Assembly (NCBI GenBank): GCA_034434335.1
Contig: DAOTZS010000080.1
Span: forward strand, 1 to 6,243
Direction: 5' to 3'
DNA length: 6,243 nt
From: DAOTZS01 sp034434335
Lineage (GTDB): Bacteria; Chloroflexota; Anaerolineae; CG2-30-64-16
The position numbers and the translations under genes were made by a program. The notes beneath the pieces are model-generated. The model had not been told where the DNA came from, searched no databases, and worked only from the letters and a program-made list of their open reading frames with translations. Shown piece after piece: positions 1 to 5,489 of the stretch; within the stretch, counting starts at the first letter, position 1, and the number at the start of each line of letters is the position of its first letter.

Positions 1-207
1 ATACCCCCTGCCACCCGCTACCGCCTCTCGCAGGCAGGCCACCACTGCCTCCCACAACGCCTCGGGGTCGTGTTCGCTCAGCCCTGGCGCGGGCCGGGTT
101 ACCGGGGTTGGCCGCGCGGCCAGGCTCACCACCTGGCCCACACTGGGATCGTAGAGGGCGGCTTTGATAGATGTGGTGCCGATGTCAAGGCCGAGCAGCA
201 GAGACAT
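1..207 (-). CDS. FGGY-family carbohydrate kinase, N-terminal part (runs off the left edge)
   Basis: The first 69 codons of a sugar or sugar-acid kinase; the rest lies outside the window. The protein opens MSLLLGLDIGTTSIKAALYD. The DIGTTSIKA segment (residues 8-16) is the phosphate-1 loop of the actin-like ATPase fold that begins FGGY kinases (xylulokinase, gluconokinase, glycerol kinase). A later G-L-S-E-H-D-P-E-ALW segment (about residues 43-53) also matches the family, where an acidic/polar residue and a Trp commonly lie here. The ATG at 205-207 is chosen because AAGGAG (complement of 214-219) lies 6 nt upstream. It is the third gene of the minus-strand set, 113 bp after kduD, so probably co-transcribed. 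The substrate cannot be read from this fragment. Context suggests KDG or another keto-sugar acid, which would be an unusual job for this family because known KDG kinases are mostly PfkB type. Family assignment is firm; substrate is a guess. Confidence 0.85.
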   Translation of the reverse strand, partial: MSLLLGLDIGTTSIKAALYDPSVGQVVSLAARPTPVTRPAPGLSEHDPEALWEAVVACLREAVAGGRGY

Positions 208-320
208 CTTTTTCTCCTTCTGGCTGAGGGCCTGTTCCAAATGGGTTGGGCAAGGGCAAAGCCGTGCTTGGCCTGCGCGAGCCAGAAGCCTGCGGTACCT
301 GGCAGATGGGTCCCCCGGGC
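208..320. other. Intergenic spacer between kduD and the kinase gene
   Basis: A 113-bp gap inside the minus-strand gene set. Apart from the kinase ribosome-binding site at 214-219 I see no gene, no strong hairpin followed by a T tract and no convincing promoter. It is long compared with the 12-bp iolB-kduD gap, so a weak internal promoter or a processing site is possible, but the sequence does not show one. Confidence 0.4.
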
Positions 321-1085
321 CTATCTCGCCATCCACCCGCCGTCCACGCACACGATCGCGCCGTGCATGTAGTCGGATGCGGAAGAGGCGAGGAAGACGA
401 CACATCCTTTCAGGTCGTCGGGCTCGCCCCAGCGGCCGGCCGGGATGCGCTCCAGGATAGCGCGCGAGCGCACCGGATCGGCACGCAGGGCCGCGGTGTT
501 GTCGGTGGCCATGTAGCCGGGCGCGATGGCGTTGACGTTGATGTGGTGGCGGGCCCACTCGTTGGCCAAAGCGCGCGTCAGGCCGGCAACCCCGCTCTTG
601 GCCGCCGCATAGGCCGGCACCAGGATGCCACCCTGGAAGGAGAGCATCGAGGCGATGTTGATGATCTTGCCACCTCCTTGGGCAGCCATCTGGCGGGCGG
701 CCGCCTGGGAGAGGAAGAAGAGCGCTTTCAGGTTGACCTGCACCACATCGTCCCAGTCGGCCTCGCTGAACTCCAGCGCAGGGGTACGGCGGATGATGCC
801 GGCGTTGTTGACCAGGATATCCAGGCGCCCCATCCTGGCCACCACCCCGGCCACAATCTGGCGCAGATCATCCACGGTGGCCGTACGGAGATCGCAAGAG
901 ATGGGGTGATAGCGCCGGCCAAGCCGGGTCACGGCCGCGGCTGTTTCGTCGCCAGGGCCGCGGCCGAGCCCCGCGATGTCGGCGCCGGCTTCGGCCAGTG
1001 CCACGGCCATCGCCTGTCCCAGCCCGCGCGTGGCGCCGGTCACCAGAGCCACGCGGCCATCAAGGCGAAAGGCGTCCAGGATCAT
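321..1085 (-). CDS. kduD: KduD, 2-dehydro-3-deoxy-D-gluconate 5-dehydrogenase (SDR family)
   Basis: A cytoplasmic NAD(P)-dependent short-chain dehydrogenase of 254 residues, the normal length for KduD. KduD interconverts 2,5-diketo-3-deoxygluconate and KDG in unsaturated uronate breakdown. Seen in order: the opening MILDAFRLDGRVALVTG; the cofactor loop TGATRGLG (16-23); NNAG (93-96); Asn118; catalytic Ser146, Tyr159 and Lys163 (YAAAK); PG at 189-190; and the end VDGGWMAR. Segments such as EFSEADWDDV, INIASMLSFQGG, NEWARHHINVNAIAPGYMAT and RIPAGRWGEPDDL closely resemble E. coli KduD as I remember it, more than generic SDRs such as FabG. Gluconate 5-dehydrogenase is the nearest alternative. The start at 1085 follows a G-rich ribosome-binding site in the 12-bp gap after iolB, so the two genes are almost certainly one transcript and may be translationally linked. 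Stop is TAG. Confidence 0.85.
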   Translation of the reverse strand: MILDAFRLDGRVALVTGATRGLGQAMAVALAEAGADIAGLGRGPGDETAAAVTRLGRRYHPISCDLRTATVDDLRQIVAGVVARMGRLDILVNNAGIIRRTPALEFSEADWDDVVQVNLKALFFLSQAAARQMAAQGGGKIINIASMLSFQGGILVPAYAAAKSGVAGLTRALANEWARHHINVNAIAPGYMATDNTAALRADPVRSRAILERIPAGRWGEPDDLKGCVVFLASSASDYMHGAIVCVDGGWMAR

Positions 1086-1097
1086 CGCCCCCTCCCC

Positions 1098-1916
1098 TCA
1101 ATGCCCCAAGGCCCGCAGCATGGGGACTGTACGGCCCACCCAGCTCAGCACCGGGTCCTCGCGCGCGGCCTGCACGCGCTGGTTGCCGGCCATGAACCAC
1201 ATGAAGTAGCAGGTGTAGCCGGGCGCGCTGTTGGTGGTGTGGTAGCCATTGGGCGCCATGAGGATGGTATTGTCTTTGATGATGTAGCCCTCGTCCACCT
1301 CGTTGTTGTAGTAGCGCACCATGCCAAAGCCATCGGGTGGGTTGAGTTTGAAAAAGTACATCTCCTCCTGGAAGGCCTCATAGGGGAGGTCATCCACCTC
1401 GTGCTTGTGGGGTGGGTAGGTGCTCCAGTTGCCCGAGGGCACATAGGTTTCGCCGACGATCAGGCGTCGAGCGGGCAGGTCGGGCTGGCCGGCCAGGGTC
1501 AGGATCTGCTGGTAGTGGCGGGTGAAGTTGGCCGCGCCCCAGACACCGGTTGTAACTCGTTCGGGCGGGATGACATAGGGGGCGATCTTCAGGTCGCTGG
1601 GCGCGCTGGGCAACGCCACTTCCACCCGGCCATCGCGCGCGGTGATGGTGTATTCCACCCCGCAGGGCAGGTAGACCGAGTAGGGTTTGCCCCCGAAGAC
1701 ATTGGGCCGGCCGCCCAGGCCGGTGAAGCGCGAGCCGGCAACCATAAAGTCGGCCTTGCCCCCCAGGATGACCGCCAACACCTCCCGGTCGCCGGTGACG
1801 CCGCTGTAGCTCTGGCCGTCATCCAGGCAGAGGTAGGCAAAATCCAACAATTTGCAGGGGTTGGTCGGCAGCCGGTTCAGACCGGGTGCTGTGGGAACAC
1901 GGGCAAAGAAGGTCAT
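1098..1916 (-). CDS. iolB: IolB-type isomerase (5-deoxyglucuronate isomerase; KduI/IolB cupin superfamily)
   Basis: A 272-residue bicupin-fold isomerase. IolB converts 5-deoxy-glucuronate to 2-deoxy-5-keto-gluconate in inositol catabolism; the related KduI converts 5-keto-4-deoxyuronate to 2,5-diketo-3-deoxygluconate. The IolB hallmark SGNWSTYPPHKH is at residues 161-172, followed by acidic residues, LPYEAFQEEMYFF and the C-terminal APNGYHTTNSAPGYTCYFMW (221-240). Likely metal ligands are His170, His172, Glu185 and His226, placed by comparison with KduI from memory. The KduI form of this segment (NTMPCHTHERRMEVYF) is absent. The ATG at 1914-1916 is preceded by AAGGAGGG (complement of 1923-1930), 6 nt away. 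It is first in the minus-strand set, 12 bp ahead of kduD. No iolC, iolD, iolE or iolG is visible, while its partner is KduD, so it may act as a KduI replacement. Family is firm; true substrate is uncertain. Confidence 0.85.
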   Translation of the reverse strand: MTFFARVPTAPGLNRLPTNPCKLLDFAYLCLDDGQSYSGVTGDREVLAVILGGKADFMVAGSRFTGLGGRPNVFGGKPYSVYLPCGVEYTITARDGRVEVALPSAPSDLKIAPYVIPPERVTTGVWGAANFTRHYQQILTLAGQPDLPARRLIVGETYVPSGNWSTYPPHKHEVDDLPYEAFQEEMYFFKLNPPDGFGMVRYYNNEVDEGYIIKDNTILMAPNGYHTTNSAPGYTCYFMWFMAGNQRVQAAREDPVLSWVGRTVPMLRALGH

Positions 1917-2023
1917 GGGTTTCCCTCCTTGTTGGACATGAGCCCCAGATCGGGGCAGACAGAGAGGTGAGGAGCAAGGCGGGGACGAATGCTACGAGCG
2001 CGATAAAGGATGGTTGCTTGCAT
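1913..2023 (-). CDS. Possible 36-residue leader ORF overlapping the iolB start
   Basis: A short reading frame in the iolB leader, starting at the ATG complementary to 2021-2023. AGGAG (complement of 2032-2036) lies 8 nt upstream. It encodes MQATILYRARSIRPRLAPHL and 16 further residues (ending SNKEGNP), and stops with TGA in an ATGA overlap with the iolB start. The arrangement would allow translational coupling to iolB. The peptide is basic, has no domain I recognise, and could be a chance frame in GC-rich DNA. A different frame of the same stretch encodes a hydrophobic segment, which shows how easily open frames arise here. Confidence 0.25.
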   Translation of the reverse strand: MQATILYRARSIRPRLAPHLSVCPDLGLMSNKEGNP

Positions 2024-2050
2024 GAGTCGGGCTCCTGGGGCATTCTGCGT

Positions 2051-2080
2051 TTGACATCCCTGGACAAGGTGTGCTATATT
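2051..2080 (+). promoter_or_regulatory. Promoter for the IclR-family regulator gene
   Basis: A perfect TTGACA -35 (2051-2056), an 18-nt spacer and TATATT (2075-2080, 5 of 6 to TATAAT). The predicted start is near 2087, leaving about a 59-nt leader before the ATG at 2146. The -10 lies in the same palindrome as the opposing iolB promoter -10, so one bound regulator could repress both directions. This implies autoregulation of the regulator gene. Confidence 0.65.
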
Positions 2081-2087
2081 ATAGCAC
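2071..2087. promoter_or_regulatory. Operator palindrome 1 (probable IclR-family site)
   Basis: GTGCTATATTATAGCAC is a perfect palindrome with two 8-bp arms around a single central T at 2079. It contains the -10 elements of both divergent promoters. A perfect 17-bp dyad between a catabolic operon and its divergent IclR-family gene is the expected place for that regulator to bind. Assignment to this regulator rests on position, not on a known motif. Confidence 0.7.
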
Positions 2088-2105
2088 AAGATACGACATT
2101 GTCGA
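2078..2105 (-). promoter_or_regulatory. Promoter for the iolB-kduD-kinase genes
   Basis: Read on the minus strand, the -35 is TCGACA (2105-2100, 5 of 6 to consensus), the spacer is 16 nt, and the -10 is a perfect TATAAT (2083-2078). The predicted start is near 2071, giving an iolB leader of about 155 nt. The -10 lies inside the perfect palindrome at 2071-2087 and the -35 overlaps the palindrome at 2091-2107, so a protein bound there would block polymerase. Read from sequence only; no start site has been mapped. Confidence 0.65.
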
Positions 2106-2107
2106 AT
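2091..2107. promoter_or_regulatory. Operator palindrome 2 (probable second regulator site)
   Basis: ATACGACATTGTCGAAT is a 17-bp dyad with 7 of 8 arm positions paired around a central T at 2099. Its centre is exactly 20 bp (about two helical turns) from that of palindrome 1. The two sites share the pattern nTnCnAnA-T-TnTnGnAn, so they look like two sites for one protein, consistent with a tetrameric IclR-family regulator occupying one DNA face. The site overlaps the -35 of the iolB promoter and lies just downstream of the predicted regulator-gene start. Confidence 0.55.
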
Positions 2108-2145
2108 TACGTGCCCCTTCTCTCCTGCTAAAATCGGCCTGCACT

Positions 2146-2949
2146 ATGACACAGCCGCCCAAGCTGATCGGCGCTGTTGAGCGAGCGCTGGATATCCTGG
2201 ATCTGTTCGACGAACGGACGCCCGAGTTGGGCGTCACCGAGATCGCAGCGGCTACCGGCCTTTACAAGAGCACCGCTGCCGGTCTGATCTACACCCTGGC
2301 TGCCAAAGGCTACCTCACCCAAGATCCTGCCAGTCGTCGGTACCGTTTGGGCCTTAAGCTGATCGAGCGGGCAGCGGTAGTGCTGAACAGCATCAACCTC
2401 AGGCAGGTGGCCCTGCCTTACCTGCACCAGTTGCGCGACACCTTTGACGAAACCGTGAACCTGGCCGTGCTGGACGCCGGACACATGGTCTATGTGGAAC
2501 GCCTGCTCTGCTCCAAGGGGCTGGGGATGCGCTCTGAGGTGGGCAAGCATGAACCAGCGCACAGCACCGCCCTGGGCAAAGCCATGCTGGCTCATCTGCC
2601 GGCCCAGGAGGTGGAGAACTACAGCGCCCGTTTCGGCCTGCGGGCAATGACCGCGCGCACGATCACCGATCTCGGGCTCTTGCGTGCTCAGCTTGAGCAG
2701 ATAAGGCAACAGGGATACGCGGTGGACGACGAAGAGAACGAGGAAGGGGTGCGCTGTGTCGCTGCGCCTGTATTCGACCATAACGGCAAGCCGGTAGCAA
2801 GTATCAGCATTTCTGCGCCAAGTGCCCGGCTGCCCATAGAGGAGGTGCCCCGGATCGGGGCCAAAGTACGGGAAGTTGCCCTGGCCATTTCGGCCAACCT
2901 GGGCTACCCGGTGAAGTCAGCGGAGCCCGCACGCGGCTGGCAGAAATGA
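2146..2949 (+). CDS. IclR-family transcriptional regulator (KdgR-like role likely)
   Basis: A 267-residue cytoplasmic regulator of normal IclR-family length. The N-terminal winged helix-turn-helix spans about residues 8-70, with ERALDILDLF (12-21), the helix-turn-helix around VTEIAAATGLYKSTAAGLI (30-48) and the wing near RRYRLGLKL (64-72). The effector domain follows, with GKHEPAHSTALGKAMLAHLP (133-152), GYAVDDEENEEGVRCVAAPV (190-209) and the end motif G-K-PVASISISAPSAR (214-228), all family hallmarks. The ATG at 2146 is chosen because the in-frame GTG at 2071 would lie upstream of the predicted transcript start and inside the operator. No clear Shine-Dalgarno sequence precedes 2146. It is divergent from iolB-kduD, and by context probably represses those genes and itself, with release by a sugar-acid intermediate such as KDG as in enterobacterial KdgR. 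The ligand is inferred. Confidence 0.9.
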   Translation: MTQPPKLIGAVERALDILDLFDERTPELGVTEIAAATGLYKSTAAGLIYTLAAKGYLTQDPASRRYRLGLKLIERAAVVLNSINLRQVALPYLHQLRDTFDETVNLAVLDAGHMVYVERLLCSKGLGMRSEVGKHEPAHSTALGKAMLAHLPAQEVENYSARFGLRAMTARTITDLGLLRAQLEQIRQQGYAVDDEENEEGVRCVAAPVFDHNGKPVASISISAPSARLPIEEVPRIGAKVREVALAISANLGYPVKSAEPARGWQK

Positions 2950-2958
2950 AGTCGGCCG

Positions 2959-3004
2959 GGCAAACCATATCTGCACAGTGAGCCCGATGGTTTGCCATCG
3001 GGCT
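2959..3004 (+). promoter_or_regulatory. Two mutually exclusive hairpins after the regulator gene
   Basis: Two perfect 10-bp inverted repeats share bases. Pairing A joins GGCAAACCAT (2959-2968) to ATGGTTTGCC (2987-2996) across an 18-nt loop. Pairing B joins AGCCCGATGG (2981-2990) to CCATCGGGCT (2995-3004) across a TTTG loop. Both cannot form at once. B is local and GC-rich, so it should win at rest; A uses upstream sequence transcribed first. No T tract follows B directly, so B alone is not a standard terminator. It could be a regulator-gene 3' end structure or part of a leader switch for the downstream lipoprotein gene. Confidence 0.55.
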
Positions 3005-3010
3005 GATTGG

Positions 3011-3053
3011 GCAAAGCCCTGCGGGCTGTTTTTGAGTTCCGAAAGGGCTTTGC
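3011..3053. repeat. Perfect 10-bp inverted repeat enclosing the terminator
   Basis: GCAAAGCCCT (3011-3020) is exactly complementary in reverse to AGGGCTTTGC (3044-3053), with 23 nt between. The left arm contains the left arm of the 3015-3033 terminator stem, so the two structures compete. This is the geometry of a terminator with a competing alternative stem, though the gap may simply be hairpin-rich. Confidence 0.6.
3015..3033 (+). terminator. Short intrinsic terminator downstream of the regulator gene
   Basis: AGCCC (3015-3019), a TGC loop and GGGCT (3023-3027) form a 5-bp GC-rich stem followed by G and five Ts (3029-3033). The stem is short, so it may be weak alone. Its left arm is also part of the larger inverted repeat 3011-3020/3044-3053, which would prevent it from forming if that pairing is made. 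Confidence 0.5.
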
Positions 3054-3060
3054 TGATAAG

Positions 3061-3081
3061 CCTGCTGCCTTTGGCGGCGGG
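3061..3081 (+). other. 9-bp hairpin in the leader of the binding-protein gene
   Basis: CCTGCTGCC (3061-3069) pairs with GGCGGCGGG (3073-3081) across a TTT loop, with two G-U pairs. No T tract follows, so it is not a terminator. It lies about 80 nt before the lipoprotein gene start and could shape or protect the 5' end of that mRNA. I found no convincing promoter in 2950-3162; a weak candidate (TTGAGT 3032-3037, 17-nt spacer, GATAAG 3055-3060) overlaps these structures. Confidence 0.4.
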
Positions 3082-3162
3082 AACCGCAACGATGAAGACT
3101 CAGACACCCTTGTAGCGCGCTGATGTTCTCTTTCCATATCCTGGCACAAGAAGGAGGTCCAA

Positions 3163-5307
3163 ATGTCCAGAAAACTGACAAGACGGGAGTTCCTGGCCCT
3201 GGCAGGCGCAGCCACAGGCTCGGCCGCGCTGGCGGCGTGCGTGCAGCCGACCCCCGCGCCTGCACCTCCTCCGACGGCGGCCCCCGCGGCCACGCAGCCC
3301 CCCGCGCCCGCTGCCGCCCCTACCGCCGCACCCACTGCCGCTGCTGCTCCCAAGCTCGGCGAGAGGCTGATCGGCAAGCTGGAAGGCCCCGAGATCGTCC
3401 TGGATGTCAGCAAGTATCCCACCAAGTTCTCCGAGGCCCCCAGCCTGTCTGAGCTGGTCAGCAAGGGAGAGCTGCCACCCGTAGAGCAGCGGCTGCCGGA
3501 CCCAGAAGACTTGATGGTGATCCAACCCTTACACGAGATCGGCAAGTACGGTGGCAACTGGCGCCGCGGCTTCACCGGGCCGGCCGACCACGAGAACGGC
3601 AACCGCATCGTCTCCATGGAGAAGATCCTGTTTTGGGACTACACCGGCACCCAGATCCGGCCCGCGCTGTGCAAGGGCTGGAAGATCAGCGAAGACGGCA
3701 AGGTCACCACGGTGTACCTGCGCAAGGGGGCCAAATGGTCCGATGGCGCGCCGTTCACCGCTGATGACTTCGTCTTCTGGTATGAGGATGTCTACTCCAA
3801 CCCCGAGCTGGTGCCCACACCCTTCCCGGAGATGATGGTGGCCGGCAAGCCGGGCGTGGTGAAGAAGATAGATGACTTCACCGTAGCCTTCGAATTCCCC
3901 GAGCCGAACTTCCTCTTCCCGTACATCCTGGCGGGGAGCACGGCGGTCGGCGCCGGCTTCTGCACCCGCGGCGCGTTCGGCACCTTCGGCGGCGGTTATG
4001 CGCCCGCCCACTACCTCAAGCAGTTCCTGCCCAAGTACTCTTCAGTGGAAGAGGTGAACAAGCGGGCCCAGGAGGCCGGCTTCGACGACTGGAAGGCGTA
4101 TTTCAAGAACCGCTATAGCTGGGTGCTCAACCCCGAGGTGCCGGTGATGGGCCCCTGGCGCACGGTCAGCCCCATCAACACGCCGACCTGGATCCTGGAG
4201 CGCAACCCGTACTTCTGGGCCGTAGACGTCGAAGGCAACCAGCTCCCCTACATTGACCGCATCACCATGACCCTGGCTGAAAACCTGCAGGTGCTGAACC
4301 TGCGCGCGGTGGCCGGCGAGTACGACTTCCAGGCGCGCCATGTGCGGCTGGACAATCTGCCGGTGCTGTTGGAAAACCAGGAGAAAGGCAACTATACTGT
4401 GCACCTGGATCCAGCGCTCAACGGCTCGGATGTCACGATTCACATGGGGATGGCCTACAAAGGCGATCCGGAAATCGCCAAGTGGATCAAGAACAAGGAC
4501 TTCCGCCATGCCCTCTCGTTGGGCATTGACCGCGACCAGCTCAATGAGACCTTCTGGCTGGGGGTTGGCACGCCTGGCTCCACCGCGCCGGCCGAATCCA
4601 CCATCTACAGCCCGGGGCCGGAGTATCGCAAGAAGTGGTGTGTCTATGACCCCGAACAGGCCAACCAGATCCTCGACCGCATTGGGCTGGACAAGAAGGA
4701 CGCGGAAGGGTTCCGCCTGCGCACCGATAACGGGCAGCGTCTGCGGCTGGAGCTGATCACGGTCGGCGGCCAGTTTGTGCCCTACACCCAGGTCGGCGAA
4801 ATGATCGTCCAGCACTGGAAGAAGATCGGCATCGAGGCCGTGGTCAAGGAGATGGAGCGCAACCAGGCGTTCGGCACGACGGCCAACAACGAGCATCAGA
4901 TGATCACCTGGGCGAACGACGGCTCCGAGATGCTTTACCTCTTCCCCCGCCACGCCCTGCCCGTGGACCCGGTGGAGTGCCATATGGGCATGGCTTACGC
5001 CAAGTGGTATGCCTCCGGTGGCACCCAGGGTGAGAAGCCAGACGACCCGGAGATGTTGCGGGCGTTCGAGCTCTTCGCCAAGGCTCCCACGTTGAGTGAG
5101 CAGGAGCAGATCGAGACGGCCAAGGAGATCTGGAAGATCATCGTCGAGCAGCAGTGGAGCATCGGCACGGTAGGCCAGTCTCCGGCCTTCATGGGTGTGC
5201 GGGTGGTCAAGAATAACATGGGCAACATACCGCAACGGCAGATCAATGCCCAGCACTGCCGCACGCCTGGTAGCTCGCTGCCACCCACCTTCTTCTTCAA
5301 ATCGTAA
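3163..5307 (+). CDS. Family 5 solute-binding lipoprotein of an ABC importer
   Basis: A 714-residue extracytoplasmic substrate-binding protein (SBP_bac_5, the DppA/OppA family). The N-terminus has a twin-arginine motif, TRREFL (6-11), a hydrophobic stretch and the lipobox LAAC with acceptor Cys26, so it is probably Tat-exported and lipid-anchored. A low-complexity Ala/Pro/Thr linker follows to about residue 63. The family signature is VYLRKGAKWSDGAPFTADDF (184-203), preceded by the IGKYGGNW segment (126-133). At 714 residues it exceeds DppA (about 535) but fits the large forms seen in Chloroflexota. AAGGAGGT lies just before the ATG, fixing the start. It is followed, after a 257-bp hairpin-rich gap, by the permease gene. 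Family 5 proteins bind peptides, nickel, opines or oligosaccharides; next to kduD and iolB-type genes, a uronate-containing oligosaccharide is the likeliest guess, not proven. Confidence 0.92.
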   Translation: MSRKLTRREFLALAGAATGSAALAACVQPTPAPAPPPTAAPAATQPPAPAAAPTAAPTAAAAPKLGERLIGKLEGPEIVLDVSKYPTKFSEAPSLSELVSKGELPPVEQRLPDPEDLMVIQPLHEIGKYGGNWRRGFTGPADHENGNRIVSMEKILFWDYTGTQIRPALCKGWKISEDGKVTTVYLRKGAKWSDGAPFTADDFVFWYEDVYSNPELVPTPFPEMMVAGKPGVVKKIDDFTVAFEFPEPNFLFPYILAGSTAVGAGFCTRGAFGTFGGGYAPAHYLKQFLPKYSSVEEVNKRAQEAGFDDWKAYFKNRYSWVLNPEVPVMGPWRTVSPINTPTWILERNPYFWAVDVEGNQLPYIDRITMTLAENLQVLNLRAVAGEYDFQARHVRLDNLPVLLENQEKGNYTVHLDPALNGSDVTIHMGMAYKGDPEIAKWIKNKDFRHALSLGIDRDQLNETFWLGVGTPGSTAPAESTIYSPGPEYRKKWCVYDPEQANQILDRIGLDKKDAEGFRLRTDNGQRLRLELITVGGQFVPYTQVGEMIVQHWKKIGIEAVVKEMERNQAFGTTANNEHQMITWANDGSEMLYLFPRHALPVDPVECHMGMAYAKWYASGGTQGEKPDDPEMLRAFELFAKAPTLSEQEQIETAKEIWKIIVEQQWSIGTVGQSPAFMGVRVVKNNMGNIPQRQINAQHCRTPGSSLPPTFFFKS

Positions 5308-5330
5308 CTCTGGGCCCCTGGATCCCCCTG

Positions 5331-5366
5331 CCCCTCTCCCGTTTGCCTCCGGCGACGGGAGAGGGG
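5331..5366. repeat. 12-bp inverted repeat just after the binding-protein gene
   Basis: CCCCTCTCCCGT (5331-5342) and ACGGGAGAGGGG (5355-5366) are perfect reverse complements around a 12-nt loop that itself holds GCC/GGC. It starts 24 bp after the stop codon. No T tract follows on the plus strand, so it is more likely an mRNA-stabilising or attenuating hairpin than a full terminator. Its C-run/G-run wording resembles widespread intergenic hairpin repeats, so copies elsewhere in the genome are likely. Confidence 0.65.
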
Positions 5367-5375
5367 AGGGTGTGG

Positions 5376-5421
5376 AAAAAAAGGTTTTGCGGTGGCGGCC
5401 GTCGGCCGCCACCGCAAAACC
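5376..5421 (-). terminator. 39-bp near-perfect palindrome with an A7 flank
   Basis: Positions 5383-5401 and 5403-5421 are 19-bp perfect reverse complements around a single T at 5402 (left arm begins GGTTTTGCGGTGG). In RNA the closest loop is a few bases, giving a very stable hairpin. Seven As (5376-5382) precede it, so on the minus strand the hairpin is followed by seven Us, the form of a strong intrinsic terminator. No minus-strand gene is visible to its right, so it may block antisense transcription into the lipoprotein gene. On the plus strand it lacks a T tract and may instead protect the lipoprotein mRNA. Confidence 0.55.
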
Positions 5422-5450
5422 CCCGCGCTGAGAGGGCAAAGTCCCTGTCG

Positions 5451-5488
5451 GGGCTGAACTGGCCCGCCGGGCCTTGCCCCTTCAGCCC
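5451..5488. repeat. Two-stage hairpin upstream of the permease gene
   Basis: An outer stem of GGGCTGAA (5451-5458) and TTCAGCCC (5481-5488) encloses an inner stem of GGCCCG (5461-5466) and CGGGCC (5468-5473), separated by a 2-nt and 7-nt internal loop. It is GC-rich and has no T tract after it. With its neighbours it forms a row of structures likely to lower permease expression relative to the binding protein. Confidence 0.5.
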
Positions 5489-5489
5489 A

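Noticed and set aside
1098..1916. Calling this gene kduI because it is next to kduD
   Set aside because: The residues around the metal site match IolB (SGNW-S-T-YPPHKH), and the KduI version of that segment is absent. A KduI-like function is kept only as a hypothesis.
246..1970. A 574-codon open frame on the plus strand across the kduD and iolB genes
   Set aside because: It is the antisense shadow of two well-supported genes. Its translation is low in recognisable motifs and rich in His, Gly and Ala, as expected when GC-rich codons are read backwards.
1819..2067. Minus-strand frame with a signal-peptide-like hydrophobic segment
   Set aside because: It overlaps 98 bp of the iolB coding sequence in another frame, and has no recognisable domain after the hydrophobic stretch.
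2071..2145. An upstream GTG start for the regulator at 2071
   Set aside because: The GTG is inside the operator and upstream of the predicted transcript start. The added 25 residues do not resemble IclR N-termini, which normally start shortly before the K-x-I-x-AVERAL segment.
2904..3617. Minus-strand frame with Gly/Ala repeats
   Set aside because: The repeats are simply the complement of the Ala/Pro/Thr linker codons of the lipoprotein, not a real Gly-rich protein.
4042..5439. A 465-codon open frame on the minus strand inside the binding-protein gene
   Set aside because: Antisense shadow of the family 5 binding protein; it has no family motif and runs through the hairpins after that gene.
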